A DNA stretch of 64,000 bases from Rhodamnia argentea (Eukaryota; Streptophyta; Magnoliopsida; Myrtales; Myrtaceae), in NCBI RefSeq assembly GCF_020921035.1, contig NC_063160.1, positions 23,593,095-23,657,094 on the forward strand, read 5' to 3'. A program made the position numbers and the translations under genes. Positions 25,668-38,032 of the stretch are shown here, piece after piece. Position 1 is the first letter of the stretch. Each line of letters opens with the position of its first letter. The notes below the pieces were generated by a model. The model saw only the letters and a list, made by a program, of their open reading frames with translations, was not told the origin of the DNA and did not search any database.

Positions 25668-25800
25668 TATTAGGGGATTGCCCAAGTGGCCACTCCCCAA
25701 GGTAGGGGATTCGAATCTCCACCTTCGAGGGAAGTGAGGTGGGGACGCGTGAGGAAGGAGCAGAGTTTTATAACTAACACACGGCACATATCGCACAGTG
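25668..25800 (+). mobile_element. SINE-like fragment with Pol III box A/box B resemblance
   Basis: TTGCCCAAGTGGCC at about 25678 resembles a tRNA box A. GGGATTCGAATCTCC at about 25706 resembles box B (GGTTCGANNCC) at tRNA-like spacing. No complete tRNA cloverleaf can be drawn, so a tRNA-derived retroposon piece is more likely than a tRNA gene. Confidence 0.4.
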
Positions 25801-26289
25801 TGACTTGTGTCTTAGAATAGAAATGAAAATCATATGTAAAGAGGTATGATGGGAAAACAAAACACTTCCATCTTTCTAAGCCAGAGCGTTTCACTTCAAT
25901 GTTCAAGCTCTCGAACATGGGTTTCTAAGGATTGATCAGCCAATCATGAATTACCTCAACCGCCTCCTTCATCCTCTCACCAAATTTAATAGACTTGCCC
26001 AGCGAGATGTGAAAGTTCTCTGTGGTTCAGGGAACAGCTTGGACATGGAAACCTTGGACATGGAAGGAGAGGAGAAGAGAAGCACAACGGACTCGACCAA
26101 AACCAGTGAACTGTGTAGCCTCAGCCTGGCTATCGAAGATTGTGCCCTTGTCGAATTACTTATTTCTGCTTTTCGGTTGGAGTTGTTGAGTTTATTAATC
26201 AATAGCCAAATGATGACATGCGAGTGCCCTTGGTAATGCCATTCCTTCTTTTTTTTTTTTGGTTAATTCCTCTCTATGGTCGGCATTGT

Positions 26290-27010
26290 CATCTGTTCTG
26301 CCTCCTACAGCATATCCAGTTATCCATCCGAACCATTCAATCGAAGTGTATTCAACCTCGCTGACAAAGGAAGATTCAATTCCCACGTTGATTGGAGCAT
26401 TATTCATAGTATCGTATATAGATTTTTTGGCAATGGCAAAATAAGTCGCTTTTCCAAGAAAGTTTTGTTTTCCCTTCTCACCCTATACATGTAATTCAAT
26501 CACACATGAAGGGAATCATAGCTTCGCCGACAATCAACTTGGCTAAAAGTGGATCCCCGTGCTTCTCCCATTATGGTCGCCTGGGATCCTCCATCATCGG
26601 GATGGATTAAATTGAATACGAATGAAGCGTCCAAAGATAATTCTAGAATTGCAGGAGCTGGAGGATTATTCCGAAATGAAGGAGGTGATTGACTTGGCGG
26701 TTTTGCCTCATTTCTTGGGATATATTCATCTTCACAAGCTGAATTATGAGTTCTATGGTCGGGAAAAGAACATAATGTTCATAAACTCGTTGAATCGGGA
26801 TGGACTCCAAAGTTGTCACCGAATTTGTTAATCGGGAGAGTATAGCGAATACCACGTAACCGGCACTATTTAAAGATATAAGAAAACTTCTGGGCTCTTT
26901 TCCCGAGTTCAAAATTCGTCATATTTTTCAAATAGGCAATCGACCTGCGGACATGCCCGCCAATATTAGTATAATGAAGCGATTGGACACTATGTTCTAC
27001 TTGCAGCCTC
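26290..27010 (+). pseudogene. LINE (non-LTR retrotransposon) relic: RNase H region
   Basis: One frame from about 26576 reads VAWDPPSSGWIKLNTN, then IAGAGGLFRNEGGD, a TGA stop where Trp is expected, and LGGFASFLGY. Frameshifted continuation gives SSQAEL and SGKEHNVHKLVESGW. Farther on it gives LLGSFPEFKIRHIFQIGNRPAD, which matches the tail of the RNase H domain found in plant LINE-type polyproteins. Several stops and frameshifts show it is dead. Weak reverse-transcriptase-tail-like sequence (HVDWSIIHSIVYRFF) precedes it at about 26385. Confidence 0.7.
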
Positions 27011-27610
27011 ATAGAAAAATATCTCATGGTTTGTTTAGTGATAAAATTGAGATGGTAGATTTTAGCCTATAGTTTATTTAGTATCCTCCCAACCCCACCC
27101 CCCCACCCCCCCCCGCCCCCGAAAAAAAGGCTAGCTTTACGTGTGAAATCCGCCCGATTCAGAGATGGAAAGCATCAGGTTCATCATCTTCTGCAGAATC
27201 TCTTATATTAAAGTCTGACTCGTGTCCACATTGGTAATAATGAGAAGTTTTTTTTTTTTTTTGGTCATATAATAATGAGAAGTTGGGAAATGGGTTTTGT
27301 GACAATTAGATGGTTAAGCAGACACACGTGTCGAATTTTGACTAGAGAGTCCACCAAGATTGAGTAAAACTCAAGCCGAGACTGCTCGCCTATAGAGTTG
27401 GCTACGTGTGCTCAGAGCAACCGCGTCACCGCCTGAAATTCCGTTTTTTACGACATGTGATTTGCTTAGTCTAGTGAAATGAGACGAGACAGAAAAAGAG
27501 AGAGCCACACGTGTCCTGCCGGCATGAGCCACGACGTGGCGCAATGTCTGCATGCACAGCCACCGTCAGAAGAAGCTCTGTTTTCAAGTTGGCAACGGCG
27601 TGGCCATCAT

Positions 27611-27833
27611 CATGTCCACGGAGGAAGCTGAGGAGGAGGAGGAGGAGGAGGAGGAGGAAGAGGAATTGGCCATGGACGACCAGAGGAAGAGAGACCGACA
27701 ACAAGAGAACGACAAAAAAAAAAAAACAGTTAAGGAAATTAAAGGAGCAGTGGACGACCCGCCCCCATCACCGCCAAAGGCTCGTAACCCGCAAGGGATA
27801 GACAAGACAGACGATGGAGCCACACACGGGTGA
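27611..27833 (+). other. Glu-rich open frame on a (GGA)n repeat; doubtful
   Basis: A 73-codon frame starts MSTEEAEEEEE and is driven by a GAG/GGA trinucleotide repeat at about 27622-27660. The complementary strand gives an equally open poly-Ser frame. Repeat-driven openness makes coding status doubtful; it could also be an orphan exon. Confidence 0.2.
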
Positions 27834-27899
27834 AGGGTCTTCCTCACCAGCAAATCCTTCAACCTGGAGATTTTTCCTCCGAAGCCCTCGAGACTCTGA

Positions 27900-27900
<1 letters not shown>

Positions 27901-27927
<27 letters not shown>
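27901..27927. repeat. (CT)n microsatellite
   Basis: A perfect CT tract of about 13 units. The sequence from here to 28424 is flank downstream of the transporter gene. Confidence 0.95.
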
Positions 27928-27930
<3 letters not shown>

Positions 27931-28424
27931 GATGTATTCTGCAGTCTGTTAAAATAAAATGATAGTTTATCCAGACCCAGCACGGTGCAAATAAGACTTG
28001 TTACTTTTGGTGTCCCCGCCCCATCCCCGTCGATTTTATTCTTTGGGAGGCTGATATTGCAAATAATCTGTGATTTAATTGGAGGAATTCTTCTACCCTT
28101 GCAATGTAAGGGGCAAGCGTAATAGATGCCCGTACAGAAAAAGAAGAAAAAAAAACTTCATGTTACGTGAACAGGACATCGTACAACTACAAATGAGAAG
28201 AGATGGACTTACATGGGTGTAGCGATCCAATTGCGTTTGGAGTGCCTTTTTTGAAGCAATCCACCTTTTCCCATGTCCCACTTGCCGCTAATGATGATAC
28301 CAAAAAAAAAAAAAAAAAAAGAACAAGGGATTTGCGAGGGAGCCTGTCAATAAGGCCGTTTAAAGCCGCCGCACCTGTGGTTAAAAGGTCCGATGTACTC
28401 GTTCTTCTAACTGTCATTCCCAAG

Positions 28425-31400
28425 TCAGAACTCAATTGAATCTTCCCGTTGTTTGATCAGACGACCGTAGAAGCCATCCCTGAAGAGGAGTTCCTTGTGT
28501 GTTCCCACCTGCGGAGTGCATGCGATTAATACGGTATAACTATAATGCATTGGCCAATGGAACAGGCTCACCATGCCAAAAGGTTACACAAGATGTTCTA
28601 TGGCAGCTGCTTATGAAGGCATGCCTAATCTATACCGCGCAGCGCGGCGGAGTGATAATTTATGGACCGGTTCTGTTGTTTTGCCTATACATACATATTA
28701 CTTTCCGTTCTCGAGCGCCTCTTGAGATATGATGCAAAAGAGAGAACCTGTTTGTTCTACTTGTGTTGGCGGATGAATGAGAATTTCCATTTGGAACTAG
28801 ATAAGAGCCCTTACCTCCACAACTCGACCGCCATGCATTACAATGATTTTATCGGCATTTTCAACAGTACTGAGCCTGCAAACAGCCAGCCACCCATATA
28901 GGTACTTTCATCTCGTAAGCCACAAGGGAAGACAGACAGGGCGACAGCTATGGTGAGCGACTCACCTGTGTGCTATGACGATGACGGTTCTCGCTGTTTT
29001 ATTGAAGATTAGGCCCTAATGACGAGGCAAATCACACATTAGCCACAATCACTCGGCTTTAGTGCCCAGATGTTATTTTGCTTGTACAAGAGGGACAAAT
29101 GTTTTAATGTAAAGACCTTGATTAGTCGTTCGCTTTCCGCATCCAGGGCACTGGTCGCTTCATCCAGGATCAGAATAGCAGGATCTCTCAGGATGGCTCT
29201 AGCAATAGCAATTCTCTGTTTCTGTCCACCGCTGAGCAAGCCATCATGAATGACGGTCTGATATCCATCGGGAAGAGTAGAAATAAAATCATGGGCACCA
29301 GCTTGGCTTGCAGCCAATTCTACATCTTCCTGATTGATCTCTCTAGAGCATCCATAGCTAATGTTTGATGAGATATCCATGTGAAAGAGATGAGGTTCCT
29401 ATCAATGATCCATAAGGGGTACTTACAGACGGGAGCAGAGCCTGATATAAGTTTCATATCATTGAGATGTAATTGTATGCCTAACCTGTCCCACTAATCC
29501 AATTTTTTCTCTGAGACACCTTATATCCAATTCCTTTATGGGGAAACCGTCAATATAAATCTGCAAATTTAGGGATTTTAATAATGATGGACCTAATATA
29601 AATCTACAATACAGAGAAAAAGTTGTTACTGCCAAGTTTATTGAGAGATTTCCTGATTCAACATATGCACGAGAGTAGTGCAGCTTACCTGACCATCAAC
29701 TGGATCATATAAACGAAGCAAAAGACTAACTAATGAGCTTTTCCCACAACCACTTGCACCAACCTAGTCAAATAGAACCCAGCACATCGATCACAATCAA
29801 CCCATAGAAAAGGAAGCAATTACTCTGATGGCACAGTTTCTTACTATTGCAACCACTTCATTTGGCTTTATAGAGAAGCTAACGTTTGCTAGAACTGGTA
29901 CCTGTTAATTTGGCAAAACAATTAGAATAATATTAAAATTAACTGCCTGCTTCAAAGAATAAAAACATACGACATCGTATACTGAAATCATCTCAACAAT
30001 TTAAAAGTCCAGTACTGTAATAGTACGCGAGTAAGTCTTCATCAATCAAATCGAAGCTGACTCCACAACCTCTAGAATTGGTAAATAGCCCCTCATTCAA
30101 CTATATAGCGACATACAAATCCTACCTAGTCGAGGGATTGAGCATCACTAGCAATTGTATAGGGCCTGATTTTCTCAATTTAATTGAAATGTTGTCACTA
30201 AACATAGATGTCCGGCAGAGAGGTAAACATATTCAACTATGCCATTAATAGAGGAGAAAATATTGACCAGTGAATTAGAAGGTTGACTGATGTAATATAT
30301 ACCGTAATCCTTGAAGGATACTGGAAAGATACATTAACGAGCTGAATGTGTCCCCTTAGCTTTTGCATTTTCAACCCTGTGTACAATTTATATGGCAGAG
30401 AAAGTATTGGATTAATATGGAAGGCAGCAATAAATTAACAGTAACTCCTGCACAAGGAAATGCAAGATTAGAATAAAGAAAGCAAAATTGCCGGAAAGTT
30501 CGTACAGCCAATGCAAAGGGCTCAGCTAACAAACATCACGGAAGTTTAAGGATAACAGTAGGCCGGCCGGCCACTGAATGTTTTACCCAAAAGAGAAGGC
30601 ATTGGGTAAGATGTTCTATGGACATGGAAAACTATGGCAAAGCCATTTGCCTGTATGTCTCACATACAAAAATTTTCAGCTCTGATTTGAAGCAAGGGTT
30701 AACGGCTCAAGTAAGAATGTCAAATATGCCAAACATGCGAAGAGATTATTCGTGTTCAGATGCACATTACCAGACTCAAAAACTCATGGACACATGTTAA
30801 CAATTTTAACATAACCCCCAGTAGTATGAGGTATGTAAACATGGTCTCAGATGCTTAATTTGATTTGAATTCTGATCTGCAATGTTATATATCTATAGCA
30901 AGAAAGGATGGCCAGGGACATCAATTCCTTCTTCAGCTTTTTCATTAACGGTTACATTCTCTTCAGTGTGCTTGCCTTTTGACAGGTACTGATGACTTGG
31001 CGAGAGACTCATTAGATGGAAAACCTCTTCACTAGCTCCAATGGACTGCAACAATGACGTTAGGCTGTCCACCAACCTCCAAGTTGCATAAATCATCCAC
31101 TCGCAGTACAGGATATACTTAGTAAGCTGCTCTGGGGACACGTAACCTGTCAGAATTGACAAACCTCCTAACAGCAGCGCCAAAACCTAGAACTGGATTT
31201 CCCAACAAAAATCATAGTGAGATCATTGACTTTCATGAAGATAGTAATCATGCAGCATTCAGATACGTGTCCATCCAAACAGCGTCATATTCAACATTTA
31301 TCTGCAGTACATCACAACCAAACCAAGACATGAAGATTTGGAATTCTTGACTATGTAGATCATTGATGAGAACTGACTTTGCACTATGCTTCTGATCTGG

Positions 31401-34400
31401 ATGATGCATGAAAATTTTCTACCACGGTATTGCCAATGAACAATATATGAATTATGGATTAATTGGAGACAGAGATATCCACAGGGTATGGTTATAAAGC
31501 CAATTAGAAGCATGAACATGGGAACAATGAAATTTTTGGGAAAGTTCAGGTTCCAACCAAAAGGAAAAATTCAAACCTGTGTTGATCGATAAAGGGTATT
31601 GAAACTTAGATTCCATAATCCATAAGCCGCAGCTTCACGAATGCTGACAGAACTTAACCTCTCAAGCAATAGCTTATACCTAGCGCCACACACAGGAAAG
31701 GCTCGCAATAGTTTAGCCACAGAATCGGGTAAGTTGCATAAGGTCACCACATAATTAAATAAATCATTTAAAACAAAAACACTTGTTAGACAATTACTAG
31801 TGGGAATCATTGCCTTCCAATTTCCATTCCTTCAGTTCCATAAACTCGGACAGTCTTCATCAAGTTAAGAGTGTCTTCAGCAACCTTTACATAGAAAACA
31901 AAAGCACTGCATCAAGAAATTGCAAACGCGGCAAAGTACTTAAAACTAAGATAACTTTTCCTCCTATACTTCGTTGGCTTTGGCAGTAAATTCTTGGCTT
32001 AACTTCGCAGCATTCCTCTGGTACCTACAAAATACCAAGAACTGAAACAAGTAGAGAAAGCATACCAAATACAAGCAATAAAAAAATGCAATATATGTTC
32101 CCAGAACTCACGCATAGGCGCATAATCACATAATAATTCTGCATCATGCTCACAACTGAAGGTTAATAGAACTACTGTTTGCAGCTTCGCTTGAGATAAA
32201 GCGGGAAAGGATGCAGCCTAAAATATAAAGCCATATTGCCATACTTGACAACAAATACTTCTTTTTCCTGGATTTATCATGAAAGCATAAACATACCTGG
32301 TCCGCCAGAGTACAGAACAATATGCAAAGGTAATAAGTTATGTAATTAGGAAAAGAAAAATATCATTCTTAAGAAAATTAAATTTAGGTTGGAGAAAAGC
32401 TTACCGGCCATAAACCAAAAAAATTGCAGATAGAACTGAGCATATAACCATCGTTGACATTGTAAGGGGCCATGACAAACTGAGTAAATTAACCAATGCT
32501 CCTGTCCCCTAAACATAAAAAGGGTGACACACCAATGTTTAAGCTTTCGCACGAAAGTTAAATAACAATCTGTATCCAACCTGAAGGATATTGCGTATAA
32601 TTAGGTTCATATCATTCTTGATAACATGGGACAATCGTTGACAATCTGATCCGAGCCTACTCGTCAGATCACCAACAGATTTTGTGTCGAAGAAACCTAT
32701 ATCCTGGGCCAAAGAAATTAGAAAAATCATATTGGTCTCCGAAAGAAGTAACAAACAACTGAAAATCAGAAGATGTAACTTCTCTACTGTGGAGCTTGTC
32801 ACCGAGATGCAAAGCTCTACAATTATTACAACAATTAAAAGAAACATGAACCTGAAAAACAAGTGATGAAAATATAGTTTCCCGGAGACACTTGACCTGC
32901 AAGGACATAGCAAGCACTGCCTCTACTCGGTTAGTAAACCAAGGACACAAATTGAAAGATCCGTGCTCCAATAATATCATGTAACAAATAAGGACACACT
33001 TATTGTAGCAAATAGGAAACAAAAGAGATGACTAAACTTTTTATGTAAGTGTAGATAACACAAATATTTTAAGATCAAGTCGCCAAAAAAGAAAACAAAA
33101 TAAAATAAAAAATAGAATAAAGAGAAAGAACACTGTAGTACGGCACAGAGGGAGATTCCTCTTCAACTAATGAAGACGAAATAAACAGCAGTCAAAGGAC
33201 TTTGTGGACAGAATAGCCAACGGAGAGGAAAGGCAACAGCTCTTCTCAAAGAAGTAGGAATGGTCTTCCATATACTCCTATAAGGACTTATCGCAAGCAT
33301 GTTGGGGTGTGGTTCATACTCTCATCAACAGGAAAGCATGGAATCCCGCTCCCCAATGAGGGGGCAGGGTTTGGGGGCCGTGGGAGCAACACCCCCCAAG
33401 CAACCAAAAGGTTTTTATAGTTTGAGCCCATATTTTTCATTAGTAGTTTGAGGTTGGGCCTATGAATAGCTACTGTTATATATACTCTTTTTCGCTTCTA
33501 ATTAAGTGATGTAACATAGAACTGCGATGTGCTAATTATAATGAAATCCTCTACTGGATGCAGCTCTAACTTAAGAGTGAACCAGGATAAAAACTATGCG
33601 GCTTGATTTCTCTTACTACGTTGTTGTTGTCCGCTAAATCCTCCAACAACTTTTTCCCCTGAGGAGTAAACAACTTCAATAATCCTTTGACCGGTCATTT
33701 TATTAGCTTTGTCATCACATCAACTTCAAATGAAGACAGCAATGGCATCTGATGGATGAAATTCTCCTGTTCAAAAGAATTCTCCCAATAGCAAAGAACT
33801 AATCATTGATAATTAAAATTCGTATCATATCTCGAGAGTTTCCCTTCTACTTAGTTATGCTTCTGAACTGGTAGGCAAGTAAAAGGCACCAAACTAAACC
33901 AAATGGCTTGCTCAAGCTCTCTCTAATACAAAAAGAACACTATTAAGTCAGTCATCTATCCCAGCAGGAAGCACTCAAAATCCACAGATCACAAATTGCA
34001 ATGCTTGAAATAACATATGCATGGAAAGTAAATAGCACCACATTAGTCCTTTATAAGGCAGTGGCCCCCATCTATCCTAAATAACCCATATCTAGAGTTC
34101 AAACCCCATAAACACCCTTTTAGCAGGGAGGAAACATCGGTTCGAATTCTTCATTTGACTTGAATTCGCATTTAAGAGAACAAGAAATTCATAATGGAAG
34201 AGAGAGCACTTAAAGCAATTGACCCACCAAGATTGTATTTGCAACGGCAAAGCATCCACTGCGCAAGCCACTGTAGTTTCAAAAGACAATGTTATAGGAA
34301 AGGCACCAAACTGACTATACATCCAAATACAAGGAAGATTTTTCGTAGCAGATCATATCACGAAAAAGGAAGCATGAAAGCTCCATCATTACTACTGACT

Positions 34401-35642
34401 GCGGATCGAGACATTGAGAACACAAAAGTGCACCTAGATGGGAAAGCCATTTATGTTCTATTGGAAATAAATTCAAGGGAAAAAAAGCTCGCCTTACAAG
34501 TGACGATGGCCAAATTATTGGCAATTATAGAAACATAAACATGAAGCTAAACTGACCTGCATATTCCTGAAGTGCAACACAATATACCCAAAAGCTGAAC
34601 CTGTCTATAAAACAGGTCTCTGCAACCACTCTGTGCAGTGAATAGGGAAGCTGCCAGTAGGCTTGGCATTGTAATTTCTGAAAGCTGCACAGAAAGCAAA
34701 CTTCACCACTGAAATTTGAGCATAATTTAGAAAGAAAGTAGGAAACAGCCGTTGAAACAATATTCACCAATTGCCATCATTTCCAAAGCAAGCAAATTGA
34801 CAGGACTAACGATGATTCTCTGTAAAATTCACGTCGCATACATCCGGCAAGCATGAAAGAAAATGGCCAAAGTTAATTCCACGTTGTACCTACAAAAGCA
34901 GCATACATAGGTACTTCTCCCTACCCAAACCAACCAGTGCTATAATGTTAAGATCCTGCATTCTCAATGTCAACAAAACACGCGCTGGAACAATCCATAT
35001 ATAAGCATCTTCATTTGACAAACGAATTAATGACACGAGCATCACAAAAGCGGAATGACTTTCCATGTTCTAAGCCTTTGCCAATATTCGTCAACTGTAT
35101 CAGATTTATTCTCTATTTTTGCTTCAGCTATTCCGGAAACGTCCAATGCGCTAGTTCTTCCATTCGTGTAAAATATTCATCAAGACAAGCGACGCAACCT
35201 TCGAGGAAGATGAATCGCGTACCGCAGCGACTGCGAGAGAGCCAAACGCAACATAAATCACCAATCTATCTTCAGCAATCAAGCCCCAAACCCAACGCAG
35301 AGCGGTCACCACCGAGACCGCCTTGGCATCCGCAGCTCCCGCTTCCTCCCAATCACCACGCAAGCTCCACCAACCGCCTCCAGGCAAGAACGAAGCGGCC
35401 GACCGCAACCAACTCCGAGCGCTCTCGAAACCGCCACAGCGTTCAGCTCCGCTTCCATGGCCATGCAGCGAGAAATGGACTGAGGACGATGCGTCGATGC
35501 TCCCGAGGCGGTGGAGTATAGACTTCTGGCGCTCGGCCGGGAATGGGAGGCGATGCGGCCTGGCTCTGGAGGCGGAGCGATGGTGATCGGAGAACCGGCG
35601 GTTGTGGAGGGAGAGACTGCTCGAGCGAGAGATGAAGGACAT
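28425..35642 (-). CDS. ABCB26: ABC transporter B family member 26-like, chloroplastic (TAP-type half transporter), 18 exons
   Basis: This is a half-size ABC exporter of the TAP family, with one membrane domain and one ATPase domain, predicted for the chloroplast. Exons (minus) are 35223-35642, 34557-34684, 34228-34270, 32852-32896, 32581-32703, 32405-32508, 31970-32024, 31814-31884, 31577-31679, 30976-31186, 30303-30376, 29845-29901, 29689-29763, 29486-29560, 29117-29398, 28966-29015, 28815-28875 and 28425-28508. They sum to 686 aa, close to the 700 aa of the Arabidopsis protein. The first exon is Ser/Arg-rich, like a transit peptide. Membrane-domain blocks include [17 protein letters not shown] and [13 protein letters not shown]. 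ATPase motifs are Walker [10 protein letters not shown], the Q-loop LVGQ, signature [14 protein letters not shown], Walker [13 protein letters not shown] and the H-loop VIVIAHR. Two introns (after 31814 and after 30976) need GC donors. Introns hold a solo-LTR-like insertion. Confidence 0.94.
33300..33648 (+). mobile_element. Probable solo LTR (copia-like) in ABCB26 intron 3
   Basis: The segment starts TGTTGGGG and ends CTCCAACA, giving matched TGTTGG/CCAACA LTR termini. It contains a TATATATAC promoter-like stretch at about 33477 and ends with sequence typical of copia LTR 3' parts (GTGAACCAGG, then CTACGTTGTTGTTGTCCG). No internal domain follows and flanking 5-bp repeats do not match, so it is an old or recombined solo LTR, antisense to the host gene. 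Confidence 0.5.
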
Positions 35643-35828
35643 GGTTAGTGTTGAAGGACGATTCGAAGCTTATCTGACTCTGAGGCTGAGCTAAGCTTTG
35701 GGAGGAGAAGGATATCGTTGATCATCAGATGAATGCTTGGACTCCATGATGATCTCCCTCCCGAGGAAGAGGAGCACCTCGTGCATAACCAGTCACTCCC
35801 AAGTGCCAGCTACAGTGTAGCAAGGGAG

Positions 35829-36150
35829 ATTTTCAAATAAGGCCTGATTTTCCGGCTGGTCTTTTTTTTTTTTTTTTTTTGTTCGGCCAAAAAAAAATTG
35901 CTTTTTTGCATTTTTTTTTCCTTTTTTTCTATCCTTTTTTTTCTTGTTGCATTTGCCGGTGATCAGCCATGATCGAGGGGGCTGCCCGAGTTGACCCTTC
36001 CCGGGGGCAGCAAAGAAAAAAAAATAATTTAATTACTTTTTCATTATAATGTCATTGAAGGTCAAGCGTTTATTTGAAACCGTCATGACCACTCATATTC
36101 TTATTTGAGAAAATGATAACATTTTAAGTTTTTATTTGAAATTTTTCTGT
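35829..36150. repeat. Fold-back element with GC-rich core
   Basis: The left end GATTTTCAAATAAGG is inverted near the right end as TTTTTATTTGAAATTTTTC. Between them a T22 run and a GC-rich core at about 35955-36015 (TGCCGGTGATCAGCC ... CCCGGGGGCAGC) are followed by an A-rich run. This is the same layout as the element at 6180-6540. Confidence 0.5.
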
Positions 36151-37248
36151 CTATTAACGGACTTTTTGGTTTGATTTATTTCCATTTACTTTTTTTTTTT
36201 TTTTCAATATTGGACTTCTAGGAAAAGCCACTTTTTTTCAATAATGTATTTGTCTTTTCATCCAATAACCTTCCATTAGATATGAACATATTTGATAAAT
36301 ACAATTAGCTCTCAAATGGAGTATTAGAACAGAAAAATCCATTTGATAATAGCCAATAGTTGTAGGGGGATGAATAGTCCCGGCGATGAATCAACAATTC
36401 GAAATGATTTTCTTATGTATTCTTGCTAAATCAGTGTTTATATATAGTTGTAGGGGATATGTTTGGGAAGTAAGAAACTCCTTTGACACCTCTTCACATG
36501 CAAAGAATTCTCCATGTGAAAACAGAGAGACAAAAGGTTGATTTTTGAATAGGGAAAAGAATGGATCTGCGGGGTCCTAAATAAATTGGATTATTCGAAA
36601 AAATCCTTGTTCTTTAGAAGATCTATCTCGTGTCTAGTATTGCACGATTTCACTCTACAATAACTTCGAATCATTCTCTTGAAGCTTTTTTTTTTTTAAT
36701 TATAAATAATCCGCTTGCTAAAAAATGACCGAGCCCGTACCCACCGAAGATTAATCGGATTTTTTGATTAATTTTTTTGCTTAAATGAAGAAAGTCCATA
36801 GTTTAGATCACGATCGTCTAAATGTAAAAGCCCACGGGCTTCCTTGTTGGGCTAAATTTGGATAACAAAGCAGGCTTGATGACATTGGGCTTTGTAGATT
36901 ACATGTTCTGATTAACTTGTTTTCTTTCTCTGAAAGATACAATCGCATGGAGAAGTGACCGGTGAAATTTGTTACAGTGAATAATGTTCACATGGCGACT
37001 GGTTTTCTAAATAAAATAATTTAGAATTACACCTGGGAAAATTATTTTTTAACGCGAATAGTTACTGACCACGATCGGATAGCTGTTGTTGTAAGAGAAA
37101 GAAAAGTTGGAAATCATATTTCAGTTCTTATATTAGGAATTTCAATGAATAACGGATTAGTCATATATGTAGTTTTTTTCCATTTAAGGAGTCACTGAGC
37201 GTACGAAAAAGGTACTAATTACTGGTATTTTATAGACGGAAAAAGCTT
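36151..37248. other. AT-rich spacer
   Basis: I see no gene, RNA gene or clear element here. Confidence 0.55.
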
Positions 37249-38020
37249 AGGGTGCGCATGGTAACACTTTTGGAGGTGGATTTCTGCTATATAAGTGTTT
37301 CTGGAACGTAAATCCGTTTGGTAATGTAACTTCCGAAGCAGAAATCTGTTAGGTAAAAATTTTTACTTCTGAAGTAAATTTTCACTTATGAAGTAGTTTT
37401 TCCCTCAATTTGAGAAGTTAACAAAAAAAATTACTTCTCAACTCGAGAAGTATTTATTGGATAAAAAAAAACTCAAGAAGTACTTATTGCCGACTTCCAC
37501 CACCCGCCGCCCATCGCCGCCCAAGACTACCGACCATCGCTCGCCGCCACCCATACGTAAAACTCGGGCGGCCGCCGCCCATCACCGCCCGCGATCACCT
37601 CCACCATCCTCCCGCCGCCAATCTCTGCCCATCACCACCCACGATCAACACCAACTATCCACCATCGCCGCCCACGATTGCCGACCACTGCCGCCAACCG
37701 TCGACCATTGCGCGTGGCCACCGAAGTAAAAAATAAATAATTATTTTTAATTATAAAAATTATTTTTTAAAGAAATTTAAAAAGTTTAAAAATGAAATAG
37801 AAATTTTCGGCCACCAACAGTAATTTTTCATAGAAGATTTTGTACTAATAATGTTTCAGAAGTATAAATTTTCAAGCGCTACCAAACAAATTTCTCCGAT
37901 AAAAAATTATTTTTTAGAGCAGAAGTAAAAAAATCAACTTTTGCTTCTAAGTAGAAGTGAAAAAATCAACTTTTGATTAGAAGTTGATTTCCAAAACAGA
38001 CGTGTTGTCATGCGTGCCCT
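37249..38020. mobile_element. Non-autonomous inverted-repeat element with CCG/CCAC-rich core (copy 1)
   Basis: The left end AGGGTGCGCATGGTAACAC is the inverse of the right end GTGTTGTCATGCGTGCCCT. AT-rich arms rich in ACTTCT/AGAAGT words flank a core at about 37490-37725 made of CCGCCGCCCA/CCACC-type repeats. A second copy in opposite orientation lies at 50829-51571. No target duplication could be fixed by eye. Confidence 0.65.
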
Positions 38021-38032
38021 TCGTTAATCGTC

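Noticed and set aside
25670..25745. A functional tRNA gene
   Set aside because: Box A and box B words are present, but no acceptor stem or anticodon arm can be paired.
27584..27862. Ser-rich minus frame opposite the Glu-rich plus frame
   Set aside because: Both are produced by a GGA/TCC trinucleotide repeat.
37457..37729. Pro/His-rich 90-codon frame
   Set aside because: It is the CCG/CCACC repeat core of a non-autonomous transposable element.
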